The position numbers were made by a program, and so were the translations under genes. From Utricularia gibba (lineage: Eukaryota > Streptophyta > Magnoliopsida > Lamiales > Lentibulariaceae), in contig NEEC01000012.1 of assembly GCA_002189035.1 (NCBI GenBank), forward strand, positions 62,001 through 126,000: a DNA stretch of 64,000 bases, in the 5' to 3' direction. Positions 50,577 to 59,376 of the stretch are shown here, piece by piece. Within the stretch, counting starts at the first letter, position 1. Every line of letters begins with the position of its first letter. The notes beneath the pieces are model-generated. The model saw nothing but the letters and a program-made list of their open reading frames with translations. It had not been told where the DNA came from and made no database searches.

Positions 50577-51171
50577 GGTGGTGTTAGAGCCAATCTTTCT
50601 ATTATTCATATCCTATCTAGCCTATTGGATGTAAGTGGGTTTATAAGGTTCCAAGATATGAAACTTCTAGATTCAGCTCCATCGCTTACCCCACTACCAC
50701 GCAACTTCAAGTTTGCTCCACTTGGAGAGGGAGATATATTGGAAGAAACTGCATATCGAAAGTGATGTAAATAAGGGAGAGGAATTTGCCAACAATTGGT
50801 GAGTAATATTGTGTTTCACCAGCATGAACCCAAAATTACACAAAAGGGAACAGCAACAAGGCTGTGACGCACAAAGACAGCAAGGGAACTGTCCAAATGT
50901 CACTACAACGGAGGTTATCACAAAAACGCAAGCCTGGGACTCGGCTGCAACAATAACCCCGATAGCTGAAACACCGTACCTGCAACACCAAGTAACTCAA
51001 GTAGGCAATCTAGGCTTCAAACACAGAGTAAGGAAGCATAAGGAAGGAGAACGAATTAGCAACCAGAAAGGTCAAAAATTGCTTCCATTCTTGCTGCTGT
51101 TGTATTTCACATGCTTCATGGGCCCTCGTTGTTTATAGGCCCAAGGAGTGGTTCCTGGACTAACCCACTTG
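50577..51171 (+). other. interior of gypsy B, unassigned
   Basis: A primer-site-like GGTGGTGTTAGAGCC opens the stretch. The remainder has short ORFs without recognisable domains. It may hold leader sequence of gypsy B or the upstream flank of the inserted copia fragment. Confidence 0.4.
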
Positions 51172-51870
51172 CATCAGAAAGCTAGTAGGACGTTTATTCA
51201 ATCTTGGTTTTACTAGGCCTGATTTGGCCTATGTCACTCAACAATTAAGTCAGTTTCTTCAACATCCTACTTCAAACCAATGGAAAATTGCAAAGAGGGT
51301 TGTACGTTATCTTAATGGCACCTTGATGCGAGGTTTGTTCTTTCCCAAGTATGGTGATTTACATTTGGAAGCTTATTGTGATGCAGATTGGGGTGCATGT
51401 AGTACCACTCGACGATCTATATCCGATTATTGTGTATTTTTGGGGCATTCACTTATCTCTTGGTGTGCCAAAAAGCAAAATGTGGTTGCTAAATCCTCTG
51501 CTGAAGCAGAATACAAGAGCATGTCTCTCACTACAAGTGAATTGCGGTGGATTAGTTATTTGCTTCAAGAAATGCATGTGCCCTTAATCACACCAATACC
51601 CTTGTGGTGTGATAACCAAGCAGCTATTCACATTGCTTCTAATCCGGTATTCCATGAGCGAACAAAGCACATTGAGATTGATTGCCACAATGTTCGAGAA
51701 CAACAACGAAAAGGTTTTTTGAGTTGCAGATTTGTTTCCTCTTCTTGTAGCTTGCTTACTTGTTCACAAAAGATTTGAGCACTACACACTTTCTCAATAT
51801 GATTGGCAAGCTGGGATTATGTGATGTCTCCCAATTCCAACTTGAGGGGCGTGTGTTGAATTACAAAGAC
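51172..51870 (+). mobile_element. fragment of a second copia element (C): RT end and RNase H
   Basis: The plus strand encodes IRKLVGRLFNLGFTRPDLAY, LEAYCDADWGACSTTRRSIS, VVAKSSAEAEYKSMS, WCDNQAAIHIASNPVFHERT and, after a frameshift near 51755, MFTKDLSTTHFLNMIGKLGL. This is the end of a copia polyprotein. It differs from the RNase H of copia A at 54590-55000, so it is an independent element. No LTRs of its own were found. Confidence 0.85.
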
Positions 51871-51879
51871 ATGAATGAG

Positions 51880-52092
51880 GATGAACGCGTGTTGAATGAC
51901 TTTAATGGAAAAGGAATATTTTTTAGTATAGCCATCATGGATCACCTTCCTATCATATTGCCACGACCTTCCCAAGAGTATGTGTTCTGCATGCATGGGT
52001 ACTACATCACAAAGAATCTCATCCTGATACTTTCCAATTTGGAAAACAACAAGAACTTGCTTATCGATCTTTACTTCACCCCCTTCATTCAA
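51880..52092 (-). pseudogene. gypsy B protease middle part, inverted
   Basis: On the minus strand, NEGGEVKIDKQVLVVFQIGK, DEILCDVVPMHAEHILLGR and YDRKVIHDGYTKKYSF match the protease-to-RT stretch of plant gypsy elements. It reads opposite to the integrase of the same element. Confidence 0.8.
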
Positions 52093-52104
52093 CCATTGAG
52101 GCTT

Positions 52105-52350
52105 ATAGGGATTCTAGATATGTTGAATCTGAAGTTGAGAGTGAAAGTGGAAGTGAACTATAGCAGATAGATGATAGGGAACAACAACGTGTCATTGGTG
52201 AAAGTTTGGTAATAAGGACTTTAGCCATGGATGCTAAGCCAATGGAGGAGCAACGTGAAAACTTATTCCATACACGTTGCTTTGTGCATGGAAAGGTTTG
52301 CAGCCTAATAATCGATGGAGGCAGTTGCACAAACGTTGCTAGTACTCTTT
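52105..52350 (+). pseudogene. gypsy B protease start, in element orientation
   Basis: The plus strand encodes RVIGESLVIRTLAMD, QRENLFHTRCFVHGKVCS and LIIDGGSCTNVAS, the active-site part of a plant gypsy protease (DGGS in place of DSG, as usual in this group). Upstream is the acidic Ser/Glu-rich end of gag. Confidence 0.8.
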
Positions 52351-52351
52351 C

Positions 52352-52545
52352 GCACAACTCCTTCATTCATGACTTTCTTTTCACTCTCTTTTTTACATGT
52401 TCTTTTCCTTTCTTGTGATATCTCTTTTTTCTCTCCCAAGCTCTCATCTCTCAACTCACCAAAAGATTTGATAGCAGCAGTAATCTTAACTTGATTTTCA
52501 TGTGCCTCTTTTGGAGATAAAGGCACCAACGTGATTGATTTTCTA
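52352..52545 (-). pseudogene. gypsy B linker between protease and RT, inverted
   Basis: On the minus strand, SITLVPLSPKEAHENQVKI is followed by a Lys/Glu/Ser-rich stretch. In relatives this follows directly after the YSF motif now at 51890. Here it lies on the far side of the protease start. Confidence 0.7.
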
Positions 52546-52546
52546 A

Positions 52547-53339
52547 AATGGCACATTTCATCCCTTGTCACAAGACTGATGATGCTTTTTATGTTGCAGA
52601 TTTATTCTTTAGGGAGATTGTTAGGCTTTATGGTATGCCACTTACCATTGTAAGTGATCGTGACACAAAGTTTCTCAACCACTTTTGGCGCACACTTTGG
52701 AGTAAGTTGGGAACAAAGCTTCTTTTTTGTATCACTTGTCATCCCCAAACTGATGGACAAATCGAGGTAACAAGCCGAACCCTAGCTACCCTACTTCGTG
52801 CCATTATAAAAAAAGAACATTAGAACATAGGAAGATTGCTTACGTCATGTTGAGTTTGCATACAATAGAACAGTACATTATTCTACTCATTGTTCTTCTT
52901 TTGAAATTGTGTGTGATTTTAATTCTTGTGCTCCTATAGACTTGTTGCCCCTGCCATCTGATGAATTTCGTAGTTTTGATGGTACTAAGAGAGCAGATGC
53001 CATCTGAAGACTATATGAGAAGGTTCGAAATCAAATGGAAGCTAAAAACAAGGAGTATGTAGCTAAAGCAAATAAACATAGGAAGACAGTTACTCTACAA
53101 CCAGGAGATTGGGTTTGGGTACATTTTCGTAAGGAAAGATTTCCAAGCAAGAGACATTCAAAGCTTTTACCAAGAGGAGATGGACCCTTTCAAGTCATTG
53201 AGAAAATCAATGACAATGCTTATAAGATTGATCTTTTATGTGAGTTTTTGGTCCACTCCACATTCAATATTGTTGACTTAGTTCCTTGTGATGTAGATGA
53301 TGACGATTCAAGGATGAATCTGCTAAAAGAAATGGGGGA
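52547..53339 (+). pseudogene. gypsy B integrase, broken
   Basis: The plus strand encodes [40 protein letters not shown] and [20 protein letters not shown] (integrase core). After stops and a gap at 52823-53030 comes the C-terminal part (KEYVAKANKHRKTVTLQPGD, FPSKRHSKLLPRGDGPFQVI). The frame runs into the 3' LTR and ends at 53544, a common arrangement in this group. Confidence 0.88.
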
Positions 53340-53896
53340 TGATGAGATCATGGATGCTACATATTATCCCAATAAAGATAAAGGACACAAGATCAATAAT
53401 CCTCCATTGATTTCAGTTGAGCTAATCACTAGATCAAGAGCAAGAAAGAATCAAGAAGTGCTTAAGAGTTTATGGGTCAATCAACCAAGCTATGAGGTGT
53501 TTGGCTTGAAATTTAACCTTCTTAAAGTGGACCAACTTGTTTAGAGGAGGCCCATTAGTTTCAAATACATTATTACTACTTTTCTTTTGAGGAGGTCCAA
53601 TCCTTCATCTATATAAGAAGGGCCTTATTCTTGTTTTGGACAACTTTGATTATAATTATTTTTTAGAGCAATTCTATTTCCTTGAGTTCTTGTAGAACTT
53701 AGACTTATCAAGCCTTGCTTGTGGTGTCTAGTGTGTGGTTTATCACTCTCAATTGCTTCCTTGATTATGTGAGTGTGGTACCATTTCATAGTTTGGGTTG
53801 CAAGGATCTTTAAATCCTTGAGGGCCAACTTCTTTTCCTTGAGGGATTGCTTCTTTTCAACCAAGATCTGGTTTATCAATCACTTGTTGATTGTCA
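53340..53896 (+). repeat. 3' LTR of gypsy B
   Basis: It matches the 50023-50576 copy throughout, beginning TGATGAGATCATGG and ending GTTGATTGTCA. The polypurine tract GAAATGGGGGA lies immediately upstream. The last codons of the integrase ORF are inside it. Confidence 0.88.
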
Positions 53897-53897
53897 G

Positions 53898-55056
53898 TGT
53901 GGACATAGATAATGCTTTCTTGAACGGAGATCTTGAGGAATGTACCTCCAGGATATAAACCTGACTTGAAAGCTAGCGAGACTGGAAAACTAGTATGCAC
54001 ACTAAGGAAATCAATCTATGGTCTAAAACAATCTCCTGACTGTGGAACTGTATACTCTCAACAACTCTATTGGCGTTCGGGTGCAAGCAAAGCCCTACTG
54101 ACCCCTCATTGTACACCAAACATACAAACTCTGGAGACTTCATCAGGCTTGTAGTATACGTCAACGATATCGTCATCGGAAGCTCATTTGCCAAAATCAT
54201 GGAAGAATTAGTCGTGTTCCTCAAGAATCGATTCAAAATAAAGGATCTCGGTCGACCTCGATACTTTCTTCGAATCAAAGTGGCACACTCAAAAACAAGG
54301 ATATCACTATGCCAAAGAAAATATGCACTGGATCTATTATCTGAATTTGGAATTCTGGGAGCAAAGCGTATCTCAAAACCACTGGATAGAACTCATCAAC
54401 TATGTCAACAAGACTCTCCAGCCCTCAAAGATCCTACTATGTACCGGCAACTAGTAGGAAAACTCACAATACATAAACTTGCTCACCAAGCAGCATGTTG
54501 CTGCTGCCCTTCGAGTTCTCCGATATATCAAGGGAGCCCTGGAATGGGACTTCTGTACCAAAGGTCGTAGCCACTCCAATTGCAAGCATTTAGTGACAGT
54601 GATTGGGCGAAATCCCCTGATACTTGAAGGTCAATCACCGGCATGTGTATATTCTTAGGGGAATCCCCCTAAAGTTGGAAATCGAAGAAGCAAAAATTAG
54701 TAGCCCGAAGCTCGACAGAAGCCGAGTATCGAGCCATGACGTCTACGGCATGTGAAGTTATATGGATCATACAACTCCTCAAATCATTCGGAATTCAACA
54801 TCCCAATTCAGTTCCACTCTACTACGACAACAATTCAGCAATACATATTGCGAAAAACCCGATTCTACATGAAAGGACCAAACATTTTCAACTAGATTGG
54901 CATTACATTAGAGAGATTGTGTACTCAAGCCTCATCCAGTTGATATATGTAGGAACCAACGATCAAATCGCAGACATCCTCACCAAAGGCCTTGGCAGGG
55001 AACAACATAACTATTTGATCAGCAAGATGAGCATGACTAACATCCATGCTCCTCTT
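53898..55056 (+). pseudogene. copia A reverse transcriptase and RNase H, broken
   Basis: The plus strand encodes VDIDNAFLNGDLEE, then after a frameshift PGYKPDL and LRKSIYGLKQSP. Next comes DPSLYTKHTNSGDFIRLVVY followed by VNDIVIGSS, where the catalytic YVDD reads YVND. RNase H follows with in-frame stops (DSDWAKSPDT, SSTEAEYRAM, YYDNNSAIHIAKNPILHERT, DILTKGLGREQHN). The part of RT before VDIDNAF is lost at the border with gypsy B. Confidence 0.88.
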
Positions 55057-55064
55057 GAGGGGGG
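55057..55064 (+). promoter_or_regulatory. polypurine tract of copia A
   Basis: GAGGGGGG ends directly at the TG of the 3' LTR, where plus-strand DNA synthesis is primed in this family. Confidence 0.75.
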
Positions 55065-55295
55065 TGCCAGCCAAATCAGCAACAAGACATAAAGATTGCA
55101 AACCGATGCATTAAAGGAATAGGTACGTTACACAAAGATACGGAAGATCAAACAACATAGACGTTACCCCAATTTGTATAAATACATAGATACACAACTT
55201 ACATAGATTTGTGAAGTATTCCAGGAGCTCCAATAATCAAGCTTCAAGCTCTCGGTCTCTCTTCACAGCATCCCATTCTCCCATTAAGCTTTACA
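55065..55295 (+). repeat. 3' LTR of copia A
   Basis: 231 bases from TGCCAGCC to GCTTTACA. It is 15 bases longer than the 5' LTR because of GTACGTTACACAAA-like sequence after GGAATAG, which the other copy lacks. Confidence 0.9.
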
Positions 55296-55399
55296 ATCTC
55301 ATCCTTGTAATTGTCATTTCTTCTTTAAGTGCATTAAAACAATATGCAAAAGAGAGAAGTCAATAGTTTCAAAAGGTACCATGTAATAAGGACGTGAGT

Positions 55400-55990
55400 G
55401 AATCGCATTTCATGATCAGAGCAAGATGATTCCATCCGGGGTGTTGAGACGGTAAGCATCAAGGTGAAGAATCTGGTTTATTCAATAGGATCCATCCATC
55501 CCACTGTTGCTTGGACACAACAAGACTCTTTAAGATGAAGTTCTCAATCTTATATACATGTGGGTATATAGCCTTCCCCTTGTTATGTGATGCTTCCATT
55601 CTACATTGATAATCCAAAAATCATCCATATACATCATCACATTTCTCCTTCAGCAGCAGAAGATCCAATTGGTGCTGCTCATTAAGCTCCTCATCTGATA
55701 ATGGCACCCAATGACTATGAAGAACACTCTCAATGGAAGCTGAGGCTTCAGAACCATACAGCAATGAGAATAGCATCTCGCCAGTCGTGGCTCCAAAAAT
55801 TTGAGCCCATTGATCACCTTATATCTCGAGTTTCTTCTTCAAGGTTGAACTTATGTCACGAGTTGAGACTTCAACTTACCGCTGGCCTCTAGATTCATTA
55901 CACATGTGAACCGTTGGTGCATCCCATATTCATTGCAAAAGCTCTCTACTCTATAGCTGGTGGATTGAGTAAAATTTTTGGATACTAGTA
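55400..55990 (-). pseudogene. relic of a Tat-type integrase
   Basis: Reading the minus strand from high to low coordinate: FCNEYGMHQRFTCVMNLEAS (relatives have FCxEYGIxxxFTSVAHPQAN), LFSLLYGSEASASIESV, WVPLSDEELNEQHQLDLL and YQCRMEASHNKGKAIYPHVY (relatives: YQxRMxRxYNKxVRPRxF). The pieces change frame and carry stops. This is a second, more worn Tat copy, separate from that at 4-7 kb. Confidence 0.7.
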
Positions 55991-56068
55991 GGCGTGGAAT
56001 CTCGAGTTTCCAGTTACCACCGAGAGCCGTCACGCGTAAAAAAAATGTAAAAATTACAAAGCCAAAAA

Positions 56069-56631
56069 AATGTTGTTAAGGGTCAAATCGGTATCCGGCG
56101 TAAGACCGATTTAAGGTGATAAGTGCGGTCGGAATTGCCACACTTAGTCGCATTTTTTGCGGTTGGTTCAATCGAGATAAGAATGAGCAGGGGTTTTTTA
56201 CGTGGAAACCACCGAAAAGTGGAAAAACCACGGAGCTGCCGGAGCTCGCCGGAAAAGATTTCCACTAGATATAGGGGGGAGAAGACGAGGTTACAAGTCT
56301 AAGAATTCTCCCTTTAATTTTCTTGCGTCCCCAAAAAAAAAAACCACCACCTTCGTCATGATTCTTCCTATTTATAGGAGAGCTCACTCTGACCGAATTC
56401 TGACGTCTGCAAATATCGGTTGCTTTCTGCTCCTGCTATACAATCTCTCTTTTCAGATATCGGCCGCCTGTTATGCCGTAATTCGGCCGCTTTTCAGACT
56501 GTGTCATATGGCCATACCTGTCAGGTTTCCGACAGATATTGATCTGTCGTTAGGCGTTATCCCCTCAGGATCACTTTTGATAGCCTTTTAGGAGCCGATT
56601 GTGTCATACCGGTTTATCCCCTATCAAATGT
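56069..56631 (-). repeat. solo LTR of a Tat-type element with target site duplication
   Basis: The LTR spans 56074-56626 (553 bases), starting TGTTAAGGG and ending CCCTATCA. It is flanked by the identical 5-mer AATGT at 56069-56073 and 56627-56631. It shares the ordered blocks described for the LTR at 1-570. No internal sequence lies between the target repeats, so the element was reduced by recombination between its two LTRs. Orientation is taken from the match to the first LTR. Confidence 0.9.
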
Positions 56632-59082
56632 GAAGAACGTAAGATGAGATAATATTTATAGACAAATTGACTTATGAAATGATTAAAATAACATTGATTA
56701 TCTGAAATTCATACTAACAGTGCTAATCCAACGTTTAGCAATTTTGAGTAGATCATTTTTGTCGAACCAGTTAAATCTTTTGATCAAAGCTACCATTTTG
56801 ATGAAACTGTAGAAGCAAATATGTCAATAAAATGAAATTACAATATAATAGTTGTACCACTTTTGCCAATTAAGAGATCAAAATTGACAAATTGATTAAA
56901 ATGTTAACAAATATGATGGTTATTGTTGTCAATATCCATAAACATTTCGATCAAAACCTCTTTTTTCTTCTTCATTGCATAGAAAAATATGTATAATATG
57001 ATTAAAATTGAAAGCCTTTTTTTTTAAAGAAAAACGAAACATATTATGCTGAAATCCATTTATTTATTCATTGAACTGATTTCTATAGTCACTCTATTAA
57101 AAGATAAATAGGCACGTGTGCCGGTTGGAGGAAGCCGAGTGCGCCACAGCTAGCAAGCAAGCAAAGCAAAACCGACCCACGTTTTTTTTTTCCGAAACTG
57201 TCCGTGTGGGACCTACTCAAGTAACCGACGATGATGATGCATGCTTTGTGGCCCCCGGTCTCCCCAGCACGTGTTTGTTTTATATGACAAGTATGTTTGC
57301 TGATTATTCATTCCGTTGAAGGGGCCGGGCAGGAAGTTGTTGCCGGGAGCGAGCCAGCAATTCCGTTGCCAAATTGATTTTATCAACTGCGAGGAGGGCG
57401 GACTGACGGGTTCTGTTTCTCACTTTTAAACTAGAATGAGACAAGTTGTTTTACTGCATTTTATGTTTGTCATAATAGTTGTTGCAAAAGTGATTTAAAG
57501 GTAAACAAAAATAAACTATTATTCAAAAATGTACAAGTGTTTTTGTTGGGTATTTTCAGAATAACCCTGTAGTGAAGTGGGTGGCCGGGCCGACAAGAGG
57601 AGAGAAGAAAGGCAACTGTGTGTCCCTTCCCAATCCCAACGTCGGTCCAGAGAATAGAATAGAAATAGGGGGGAAGGCGGGTACTGGTTCAATGATGAAT
57701 AAAATAATTCACCGCTGCTGCTGCTGGCTTTCATTTCATTCTCATGGCTTCTTTCAGAAAGGTCTTTCTGGCCTGGCCACAGCTGGAAGCAGTCGTAGTC
57801 AAAAAGAGAAGAGAATTGACATGGTCTACGGGCGCGGCGAGGATCGGACAGCCCTGCCCTCTAAATTTGTGTTAGAGCACTGACATCATTTTTTATTTGT
57901 CAGACAACACTGTTTTAGAAAGTGTTGGTGCAGGGCACCTGTTTCATTTCTCAAAATTATATTAATACTGAAATTTAGTTTTAATAATTTATTATAAGTA
58001 TTATAAATAATTCAAATTTTATAAAACTAAAAATACAAAAAATAGGTATTATTTGTGAGCATTTTTAATTAATTTTATTATAAATTTGTTGTCTAAGTTT
58101 TCAAAAATTGGAAAAATTATTAATAGAGAAATTGTTTTGAAGATCTAATTTCAAAAGAAATTACAATATATCTAATTTGTACATTTTAATAAACTAATAT
58201 TACAATAAAAAATAAAATAAGAATTTCATATTCAAATAACCAAATACCTATCTAAAAGTATTCATATCTATCTATAAGTTTAATTCAAATTGCATTATAG
58301 GAATTAGAAAAAAAAAAGATTCTTTTGAATCATTATTATTATTCAATATTAATTCAATTAATAAAAAATTGATGAAAAATATTGTTTAACAAAAGTTTGA
58401 TTTGTTTTAATTTAACATGAGTACATAGGAATTTTAAAATTAAATTAAATTAATTTTTTAATTTAAAATTTTTATTTAATCATTTTAAATTAGAAAAAAT
58501 AAAATAAATCTAAAGGTGTCAATAAGCAGTAAAGAATAATGCTCATTCAATTAAATATAATGGTTTACTTAAATAAACAGTAAAGAATAATACTTATTTA
58601 ATAATAAAGGGTAAAGAATAACATCTATTAAATAATAAACATTAAAGAATAATACTTACTCAATAATAAAGGATAAAGAATAACCCTTATTCAAAAATAA
58701 AGGGTAAATAATAATACTCATTTTAATCTAACAGTTATTCAAACAATCAAATTAAATATTCATGTGACTTATATATATAAACCATGATTAATGTTATACA
58801 AAATTTATTTACATTCAACACTTGATAGATAAAAAAAAATACATATCTTTTTTTCAAGTTGTTTTATATTTTTTTATAAAAGTTTTTAAGAAAAAAACAA
58901 ACTATTCATAGTTTTTTTTGTGACTTTTATGTTGTCATATCCCAAGGTCCCTTTAAGGGCTTACCTACGGTTTTTATGTGCAAATTCTTGTTGAACACAT
59001 GAAAATAAAAGGCCATGCAACGAAATGGTTCCGTAGCCTACCCATTGAATCCTTTTTTTTTTTCTTTGGAACAGCCTGGTTA
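56632..59082. other. AT-rich intergenic region
   Basis: No gene is recognised. ORFs at 57116-57319 and 57572-57883 lack family features. The only structured part is the tandem repeat at 58525-58725. Confidence 0.5.
58525..58725 (+). repeat. imperfect tandem repeat, about 30-40 bases per unit
   Basis: The word (A/G)TAAAGAATAA(T/C)(A/G)CT(T/C)ATT followed by (C/T)AATAATAAAGG recurs about five times with small changes. The units are AT-rich and non-coding. Confidence 0.7.
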
Positions 59083-59233
59083 TGCATGGACCTGGAATGA
59101 CTATGCATAGATCAACCCTATTTGTTTGATTCGTTCTAGTGATAGCATTCCCACTTTTATTATCACTTCCGGTACTAGCAGGGGCAATTACCATGTTATT
59201 AACTGATCGAAACTTTAATACAACCTTTTTTGA
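59083..59233 (+). pseudogene. cox1: nuclear copy of a mitochondrial cox1 fragment (NUMT)
   Basis: One frame reads GPGMTMHRSTLFV, a TGA where plant cox1 has TGG (Trp), then [20 protein letters not shown] and [16 protein letters not shown]. This is an internal stretch of cytochrome c oxidase subunit 1 (transmembrane helix VI region). Both ends break off abruptly. The GPGMTMHR form is that of plant mitochondrial cox1. A few residues differ from the plant consensus I remember, which suggests nuclear decay. It is about 50 codons long, so not functional. Confidence 0.85.
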
Positions 59234-59376
59234 TCCTACTAAAGGGGTTAATGGCTCAATTTATTATGAAATATTTGGTATTTATTCCAAATAATACATT
59301 GATATTGCTTCAATGTTTCATTTATTTAAAAAAGTACAATTTATACAACAATATGAAAATAAATATGATAAATGTT

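Larger units (their letters stand above)
50023..53896 (+). mobile_element. Ty3/gypsy retrotransposon B nested in copia A
   Basis: Two direct LTRs, 50023-50576 and 53340-53896 (554 and 557 bases), flank a short, scrambled interior: a fragment of another copia element, shuffled protease pieces, and an integrase with a read-through C-terminus. Gag, RT and RNase H are missing. The LTRs differ by roughly 5 percent by eye. A GAAATGGGGGA polypurine tract precedes the 3' LTR and a TGGTGTTAGAGCC-type primer site follows the 5' LTR. Confidence 0.88.
48280..55295 (+). mobile_element. Ty1/copia retrotransposon A, degenerate, hosting a nested gypsy element
   Basis: It is bounded by related LTRs (48280-48495 and 55065-55295), each starting TG and ending CA, with a primer-binding site after the first and a polypurine tract before the second. 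The interior reads on the plus strand as gag, integrase C-terminus, then (after the insert at 50023-53896) RT and RNase H. Most of integrase and the RT start are missing. The flanking five bases (TTATC and ATCTC) do not match, so no target duplication is visible. Confidence 0.9.

Noticed and set aside
57572-57883. 103-residue plus-strand ORF
   Set aside because: Low-complexity, no domain, no promoter or splice context; treated as chance.
58961-59194. 77-residue minus-strand ORF
   Set aside because: It is antisense to the cox1-derived fragment.
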